NCBI GenBank assembly: GCA_001735895.1 | Contig: DS021199.1 | Span: 449,800-488,038 of the forward strand | Reading direction: 5' to 3' | Source: Olavius algarvensis Gamma 3 endosymbiont | Lineage (GTDB): Bacteria; Pseudomonadota; Gammaproteobacteria; GCA-001735895 | Length of the DNA stretch: 38,239 nt | Part shown: one piece after another, positions 33,112 to 38,239 of the stretch | Layout of the letters: each line of letters begins with the position of its first letter | Numbering within the stretch: the first letter of the stretch is position 1 | Translations under genes and position numbers: made by a program | The notes under the pieces: generated by a model | Databases searched by the model: none | The model's input: only the letters and a program-made list of their open reading frames with translations | What the model was told of the DNA's origin: nothing

Positions 33112-34094
33112 AAGCGATGATTCTCGAGCAGCCCGGCAACCCGTTGAAGGCGGTTGAATTGCCCGACCCCGAACCTGGCCCAGGGCAGATCCAGGTGGCG
33201 ATTTCGGCCTGCGGGGTATGCCGCACCGATCTGCACGTCGTCGACGGCGATCTGACCGAACCCAAACTGCCGATTATTCCGGGGCACGAAATTGTCGGCG
33301 ATATCAGCGCGCTAGGTGCGGGGGTCGAAGGCTTCAAAGCCGGAGATCGGGTCGGTATCCCATGGCTCGGCCATACCTGCGGCAGCTGCGGCTATTGCCG
33401 CTCGAATGCCGAAAACCTGTGCGACGAACCCGGATTTACCGGTTATCAAATCGACGGCGGCTATGCCGATATGACCGTGGCCGACGCGCGTTTCTGTTTC
33501 CCTTTGGGCGGCGAAAACACCGCTGCCTCACTCGCGCCGCTGTTATGCGCGGGTTTGATCGGTTACCGCTCGCTGGTGATGGCCGGCAGCGAATCGAAGC
33601 GCTTGGGCATTTTCGGCTTCGGCGCGGCCGCGCATATCGTCGCCCAGGTAGCGCGTTATCAGCAACGCGAAATCTATGCCTTTACCAGCCCCGGCGATAC
33701 CGCGGCGCAGCAGTTTGCCATGGATTTGGGCGCGGTCTGGGCCGGTGATTCGGATCAGGCGGGCCCGGTCGAACTCGATGCGGCAATCATCTTCGCCCCG
33801 GTCGGGCCTCTGGTTCCGGCGGCGTTAAGCGCGGTACGTAAAGGCGGCATTGTGGTCTGCGGCGGCATCCACATGTCCGATATCCCGAGTTTTCCCTACG
33901 ATCTCCTATGGGGCGAACGCGTGCTGCGTTCGGTCGCGAACCTGACGCGCCAGGATGCAATCGACTTTCTCGCACTGGCGCCCAAGGTGCCGGTGCAAAC
34001 CCAGATCGAAACCTTCCCTTTGAGTGAGGCGAACGCGGCGCTGCAGGCTTTGCGCAGCGGTCGATTGACCGGCGCCGCGGTGTTAATTCCTTGA
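33108..34094 (+). CDS. zinc-dependent alcohol dehydrogenase family protein
   Basis: 328-residue medium-chain dehydrogenase. Catalytic-zinc ligands are Cys38 (SACGVCRTDLHVV) and His60-Glu61 (IPGHEIVG); the structural-zinc cysteines are 91, 94, 97 and 105 (GHTCGSCGYCRSNAENLC). The Rossmann motif is LGIFGFGAAAHIVAQVA near residue 166. Overall it resembles AdhP/alcohol dehydrogenases with the DLHVVDGDL loop. The substrate cannot be specified. It shares four bases with the DUF502 gene, so the pair is co-translated even though no functional link is known. Confidence 0.9.
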   Translation: MKAMILEQPGNPLKAVELPDPEPGPGQIQVAISACGVCRTDLHVVDGDLTEPKLPIIPGHEIVGDISALGAGVEGFKAGDRVGIPWLGHTCGSCGYCRSNAENLCDEPGFTGYQIDGGYADMTVADARFCFPLGGENTAASLAPLLCAGLIGYRSLVMAGSESKRLGIFGFGAAAHIVAQVARYQQREIYAFTSPGDTAAQQFAMDLGAVWAGDSDQAGPVELDAAIIFAPVGPLVPAALSAVRKGGIVVCGGIHMSDIPSFPYDLLWGERVLRSVANLTRQDAIDFLALAPKVPVQTQIETFPLSEANAALQALRSGRLTGAAVLIP

Positions 34095-34394
34095 GCTCGG
34101 TCGAGGCGGCATGGAGATTTAAGCTCGATCAATATGCGGCTTGCAGTTGTTGACCGGTATATTTAGAGGCGGCCGTGGCTACAACTAGCCTGCTGAATCG
34201 CTCGGGTTTGACGTTTAGTCCTGCGATCAAAAATAAAAACCGATGCGACGCTGTCAGCGGAGATTGGCGCCCTGCTCGGCCTATCGACGCTAGCGCAACC
34301 GCTGGCGGCCGAACCCAGGGAAATCGGCCAGGGTCCGATAGATTACCGAGAACCGGATCGCGCCCGGTAACGCTGGGCATCCTGGTCACCCAAA
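34095..34394. other. intergenic region with a possible decayed short exported-protein ORF
   Basis: No normal gene. On the plus strand a frame near 34226-34370 reads KTDATLSAEIGALLGLST, then LAQPLAAEPREIGQGPID, which looks like a signal peptide with an Ala-rich cleavage site; the codon in front of this is ATA, not ATG, and the frame ends at TAA after RARs. The block ACAACTAGCCTGC (34181-34193) also occurs at 26559-26571 at the edge of the second miniature element. Either may be chance. Confidence 0.3.
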
Positions 34395-35576
34395 CTAGAA
34401 ATAGTAAGCCATTTCCAGCAGCACGAAATCGTCCTGTGCGAAGGCGGCGAGCACGTCGTCATCGTCGATACTGGAGAAGGTTTGCAGCTCGAGCGTGCCC
34501 TTCCAGCTCGTGCCGAAACGGCGATTGCCTTCGACACGGAAAGTACGGCTGCCGTTTTCGGTATCGATAACGAAACCGGCTAAAATTTCGCTCGACTGGG
34601 CATCGTTGAAAGCGAAGCGGGTGCCGAGGAAAACATCGTTGTCGAAGGCGCCGGCTTCACCCTCGGGACGGTCGTCCGCCGAATACTCGAGCAGCATGCC
34701 GAGGTCAACCGCCGTTTGCATGATGCCGTAGAAGGTATATTCGAAACCCGCGGTATAAGCGCTATAGTCGTTCGACTCGGCTGCGCGGTGGATGAATTCG
34801 AGACGCCAGATCCAGTCCTCGGAAATCAACTGTGCATCGACACCGAGTTGTGCCATCTGCTCATAAAACGGAATCAGCACCGGCGCGCCCTTGTCGTCTA
34901 AACCCGGTAACAGTAGCGGCTCGCGGCTGGTGCCCTTGAACCAGGAAACCCCGAGATCGAGGTCGCCATAGGTTTGCGAAAATCGCAGCGCGTAATCGAT
35001 ATGCGAATCTTCGCGCGAAGATTCGTAATCCGCCTGATCGGTATCGACCACCAACGGCGTTCGCAGCCGCCCCTCCCGCTGCTGGAAGGTTCTTTCGCGA
35101 AAACCCGGCAGTACCAACAGATCGATAACCCCCCAGTCCTGGTATCTTTTGAGATGAACCATCGGCTGCCCGAGCTTGTCTTCGCCGTCGATGCCTTCGA
35201 CCTGGTCGATCTGATTGATGACGTCGACCAGATGCTGCGACTCGGTAACGCCCCAGAACATGGTATTGACGCCCAGTCGCCATTCGTTGTCGCCAGCGAC
35301 ATGCAGCCACAAGGCTTCGCGTACATCGGCATGTTCGCGGCCCGCATCCTCGTTGTCGGCGCGTAAAAACAACTCCAGGCTCCATAAATCGTCACCGTTA
35401 TTCCACTCACCATCCAGTTTCGGCTTGAAGGAAAAGGTCAGGTTATCGTCGAACTGTTCGTCAAATTGCGCCGCTTCGCCGAAGCTTTGCAATTCGAGCG
35501 CGACGTTGCCGGAAAACTCGGCCCGCGCCGACGTGCTCAGTAGCAGTACAGCGAAACAGACTAACGCCGGGCGCAT
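34395..35576 (-). CDS. outer-membrane beta-barrel protein associated with RND/LolA-like genes
   Basis: 393 residues with a 19-residue signal peptide (ALVCFAVLLLSTSARA). The rest alternates polar and hydrophobic residues in strand-like blocks (FSGNVALELQSFGEAAQF, DDLWSLELFLRADNE, YTAGFEYTFYG, TLELQTFSS) and ends with the aromatic residues YYF, the C-terminal signal of outer-membrane barrels. It starts one base after the LolA-like gene stops. Similar proteins (DUF1302-like) accompany MMPL exporters, but the exact family is uncertain. Cargo unknown. Confidence 0.75.
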   Translation of the reverse strand: MRPALVCFAVLLLSTSARAEFSGNVALELQSFGEAAQFDEQFDDNLTFSFKPKLDGEWNNGDDLWSLELFLRADNEDAGREHADVREALWLHVAGDNEWRLGVNTMFWGVTESQHLVDVINQIDQVEGIDGEDKLGQPMVHLKRYQDWGVIDLLVLPGFRERTFQQREGRLRTPLVVDTDQADYESSREDSHIDYALRFSQTYGDLDLGVSWFKGTSREPLLLPGLDDKGAPVLIPFYEQMAQLGVDAQLISEDWIWRLEFIHRAAESNDYSAYTAGFEYTFYGIMQTAVDLGMLLEYSADDRPEGEAGAFDNDVFLGTRFAFNDAQSSEILAGFVIDTENGSRTFRVEGNRRFGTSWKGTLELQTFSSIDDDDVLAAFAQDDFVLLEMAYYF

Positions 35577-35577
35577 T

Positions 35578-36363
35578 TTACTTGATTCGTTTCAGCGTCT
35601 GCGAACGGAAATCGCGCTCGGTGAGGCCGGTCTTGAACTCGTACTCCTGCCACTCCAGCAAAGTACTCTTGCCGGTTTGATGGTTGACCATATCCATGGT
35701 GCCGGGGCGCCAGTAATGGCCGAGATACTGCTGGAAATCGCCCGCGGTCAAGGTTTTCAGCAACGACTTTTTACGATCGTAAAATTCCGCCTTGACCAGG
35801 CGGTAACCCGCCGTGTCGATCCAGGCAATCTGCCGGGTATAACCCGAAAACTTGTAGGCCGGGTAGCGTTCGATGACGTAACAGCTCAGCTCGCCGCAGG
35901 GTTCGTCGCGCAGGTACTTGTAGGTGTATTTTTCGACTTCCTGCGAACCGAGGTCTTCAAAAGCGAAAGTGGAACCCATGAACGGCCCCGACTTGTTGCG
36001 CGAACTAATGCGTTTGACTTTTTTTAACGCCGGCAGGTAGAGCCATTGGTCATCGGGTTCGAGACCGTGCGAGTAGGTCAGCATCTTGGTGCCCTTGACG
36101 TCGGCCGGTTCGTCGAAGATCGACAGGCTCTTATCGCCGTCGCCTTCGACCTCCAGAGTGCGGATACGGATCTGCCGCTTCGAAGTCCGCCCCGACTTGT
36201 TTTTCAAGGTCATGACCATGTTCGCCGTGAAATCGGTAAAACCCTGGTCGTAAGCCTTGGCCGCCGTCGCAATCTCGAGGCCCTTTTCTTCGGCGCTCTG
36301 CGCGAGTGCGGCAGCCGGCAGCGCAAGGCCAAGCAATAGTAGCGGGAATTTAAGCTTATACAT
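35578..36363 (-). CDS. periplasmic LolA-like outer-membrane lipoprotein-sorting protein
   Basis: 261 residues; signal peptide 1-21 (FPLLLLGLALPAAALA). The mature part follows the LolA-like pattern: a helix with AYDQGFTDFTANMVMTLKN, RTLEVEGDGDKSLSIFDEPADVKGT in two blocks, MLTYSHGLEPDDQWLYLP, and KRISSRNKSGPFMGS. This periplasmic fold carries lipids or lipidated cargo. It overlaps the RND gene stop by eight bases, and the outer-membrane gene follows one base later, so the three act as one unit: inner-membrane pump, periplasmic carrier, outer-membrane component. This is distinct from the general LolA. Confidence 0.88.
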   Translation of the reverse strand: MYKLKFPLLLLGLALPAAALAQSAEEKGLEIATAAKAYDQGFTDFTANMVMTLKNKSGRTSKRQIRIRTLEVEGDGDKSLSIFDEPADVKGTKMLTYSHGLEPDDQWLYLPALKKVKRISSRNKSGPFMGSTFAFEDLGSQEVEKYTYKYLRDEPCGELSCYVIERYPAYKFSGYTRQIAWIDTAGYRLVKAEFYDRKKSLLKTLTAGDFQQYLGHYWRPGTMDMVNHQTGKSTLLEWQEYEFKTGLTERDFRSQTLKRIK

Positions 36364-38239
36364 TGGTCTGCTCCTTGCCGCTAAACGCGGCGCTGGATTG
36401 TTCTCCGGCCTCGGTTGCGGCGCCAGGACCGCGGTCGAGGGCCATCAACAAAGGCGGTAATAATAGAAAATCGGCGATGATCGCGAACAAGATGGTCACC
36501 GCGGTCATGAATGCCATTTGCGAATTCAGCACAAAAGCGGAAAACATCAACACGGTGAAACCCACGATCAGCACGGATGAGGTCGCCACCAACGCGAGGC
36601 CGACGGTGTCGAAGGCATAACGCACCGCATCCGGCGCGTCGAGCCCTTTTTCGCGCCGTGCCCGCAAGTACTTGCTGAGGAAGTGCACGGAATCGTCGAC
36701 GACGATACCGAGCGTCATGCCGGTAACCACCGACAGGGCCAGCCCGACCTGTCCGACTGCGATGCCCCAGGCGCCGAAGGCGAGCGCCGCCGGTATCAGG
36801 TTCGGAATCAGGCTGAGCAAACCGATCTTGAACGAACGCAGCGCAACAATCAGGATCATCGAAATCAGTATCAAGGCGACGGTGGTACCAAGCAACATGC
36901 TCTTGATGTTGCGCTCGCCGATATGGCTGAACATGAGGGTCGGGCTCGCACCCTCATTATGCATGTTCTCGGGAGTATTGTTGACTAACCACTGCTGCGC
37001 GCGCCGTTCCAGCGCGAGTACGGTTTTGGTCGTCATGTTGTGCAACATTACGGTCATGCGCGTCGCCGACTTGTCGATGTTGAGTTGATTATTCAGATCG
37101 AGACCGTATGGCAGCGACATTTCGTAGAGCAGCAGGTATTGCGCCGCTAGGTCGCGCTCCGCAGGTAAACGGTACCAGTCCGGGTCGTCGCCGTGCATGC
37201 TCTTGTTGAGGCGCTTGAAAGTATCGGCGATTACGTTGACGTGGACGACTTCCGGCTGCGCGCGAAACCAATTGGCGAAGTTCTCGACATGCTGCTGGAA
37301 ATCGGGGTCGCTGACACCGCCATCGCGATCCGACTCCAGCGAATAGTCGACCAGGTAGAGACCGCTTAGATTCTCGTTGGCGAAATCGGCGTCGCGGCGA
37401 AACTCGATGCGTTCGCTGAAGTACTTGACGAAATTGTCGTTGAGTTCGTTTTGCGGAATAAATGCGATCAGCGTCAGGCAGGCGAGGCTCATGCCGACGA
37501 GCAGCTTGCCGCGTTTGGCGATGACGAATTCGGCGAACTTCGCCATTATCCGACTGGAGCGGCCGACGGCGAGCTTGTTGCTCCCCGGCAGCAACATCAT
37601 CGCCGCGGGCAGGAAGGTCACGCTCAGCACGAACGCAATCATGACACCCATGGCGACAATATTACCGAGATCGTGGAACGGTGGCGCATCGGAAAAGTTC
37701 ATGCTCAGGAAACCGATCGCGGTAGTAATACTCGTCAGGAATATCGGCTGCAAGTTGATGCGGATACTGTCGACCATCGCTTCCTCGCGCGATTCCCCCT
37801 TTTGCCGCATCAGCAGGTAATTCATCAGCACGTGCACGCTATCGGCAATCGCCATGGTCGGGATAATCATGATCGCGGAAAAGGATGGCGGCGTCAGTTC
37901 GATGCCGAACCAGAATGCCAGGCCCAGCGCACCGATAATCGAGAAAATAATGATGGCGAAAGCGGCGAGTGTACCGGACCAACGCTTGACCCAGAGGTAG
38001 AGTATGATCATGAATAGCGCGAGCATGCCCGGGAACAGCGTCGACATATCTTGCTGACTCGCTTCCGGGAATGCCTGGTTCATCATCGAGATTCCGGTCA
38101 GCTTAACCTCGATGCCCGGAAACCTTTCGCGGAACTCGGCGCGCAATTCGCGCACGAAGGCAACCACTTGCGGGTTTTCGGTAATTTGATCGATCCCGGG
38201 CAATTCGATGGTGATATTAACCCCGGTGGCGTGCGCCTT
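36356..38239 (-). CDS. RND/MMPL-family exporter, C-terminal part (N-terminus outside window)
   Basis: At least 627 residues; the frame is open to the last base, so the start lies beyond the edge. It shows two sterol-sensing/MMPL transmembrane bundles: one near the visible N-terminal third (GMLALFMIILYLWVK, PTMAIADSVHVLMNY, TAIGFLSMNFSD), a large periplasmic loop, and one C-terminal (VALILISMILIVALRSF, GMTLGIVVDDSVHFLSKYL, ATSSVLIVGFTVLMFSAF). The two D-S-V-H motifs are characteristic of this HpnN-like group. With the LolA-like and outer-membrane genes it forms an envelope export set; lipid cargo is an inference. Confidence 0.92.
   Translation of the reverse strand, partial: KAHATGVNITIELPGIDQITENPQVVAFVRELRAEFRERFPGIEVKLTGISMMNQAFPEASQQDMSTLFPGMLALFMIILYLWVKRWSGTLAAFAIIIFSIIGALGLAFWFGIELTPPSFSAIMIIPTMAIADSVHVLMNYLLMRQKGESREEAMVDSIRINLQPIFLTSITTAIGFLSMNFSDAPPFHDLGNIVAMGVMIAFVLSVTFLPAAMMLLPGSNKLAVGRSSRIMAKFAEFVIAKRGKLLVGMSLACLTLIAFIPQNELNDNFVKYFSERIEFRRDADFANENLSGLYLVDYSLESDRDGGVSDPDFQQHVENFANWFRAQPEVVHVNVIADTFKRLNKSMHGDDPDWYRLPAERDLAAQYLLLYEMSLPYGLDLNNQLNIDKSATRMTVMLHNMTTKTVLALERRAQQWLVNNTPENMHNEGASPTLMFSHIGERNIKSMLLGTTVALILISMILIVALRSFKIGLLSLIPNLIPAALAFGAWGIAVGQVGLALSVVTGMTLGIVVDDSVHFLSKYLRARREKGLDAPDAVRYAFDTVGLALVATSSVLIVGFTVLMFSAFVLNSQMAFMTAVTILFAIIADFLLLPPLLMALDRGPGAATEAGEQSSAAFSGKEQTNV

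Overview
The window is a chromosomal segment of a gammaproteobacterium, with GC in the mid-50s by eye. Gene order is the main evidence: pdxA-rsmA-folA, apaG-apaH, lgt-thyA, ygfB-pepP-ubiH-ubiI next to gcvT-gcvH, zapA followed by 6S RNA, ilvA/rpiA, rplM-rpsI, coq7, and trpE-trpGDC beside a divergent OsmC/crp pair as in Pseudomonas. Coq7 instead of UbiF and the long PurC form point away from the enterics. The species cannot be named from sequence alone. Almost everything is core metabolism. I see no CRISPR array, phage, complete insertion sequence, tRNA or rRNA.

Layout. 1-2.4 kb (+): end of pdxA, rsmA, folA and a one-domain FHA protein. 2.5-4.2 kb (-): a GAF-domain gene with an in-frame stop, translationally coupled to a LysM-like/FecR protein. 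4.3-7.2 kb (-): apaH, a frameshifted apaG, thyA, lgt. 7.3-9.3 kb (+): a DUF255 thioredoxin-fold protein whose start is displaced by one base. 9.4-16.2 kb (-): dgkA, gcvH, gcvT, a 151-bp palindromic mobile element, ubiI-like, ubiH, pepP, ygfB. 16.3-17.1 kb (+): zapB-like gene, zapA, 6S RNA. 17.1-22.4 kb: ilvA, rpiA, rpsI/rplM, coq7, OsmC, crp (3' frameshift). 22.5-27.4 kb (-): trpC, trpD, trpG, trpE, a Trp-rich leader peptide, a second small inverted-repeat element, rpe. 27.5-29.6 kb: a broken coiled-coil ORF, a ChaC-like cyclotransferase, a cytochrome c, a methyltransferase. 29.7-32.4 kb: purK and purE divergent from a frameshifted purC. 32.5-38.2 kb: a DUF502 membrane protein, a zinc alcohol dehydrogenase, then (-) an outer-membrane protein, a LolA-like protein and an RND/MMPL exporter running off the edge.

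The genes cover nucleotide and folate metabolism (folA, thyA, gcvTH, purCEK), tryptophan synthesis, and all three ring hydroxylases of ubiquinone synthesis (UbiI-like, UbiH, Coq7), plus cell division (ZapA/ZapB-like) and envelope functions (Lgt, DgkA, RND set).

The most notable signals are: (1) a run of single-site lesions in conserved genes, mostly +1 shifts (apaG, DUF255, crp, purC, coiled-coil ORF) plus one in-frame stop (GAF), which is either a sequence-quality signature or real decay/recoding; (2) an IS5-like miniature element folding into five consecutive hairpins, flanked by CTAG and inserted at the ubiI stop codon, with a second unrelated element touching the rpe stop codon; (3) a 17-residue leader peptide ending Trp-Arg-Trp before trpE; (4) three GGGGACAGA palindromes of REP type; (5) the FHA / FecR / GAF signalling locus.
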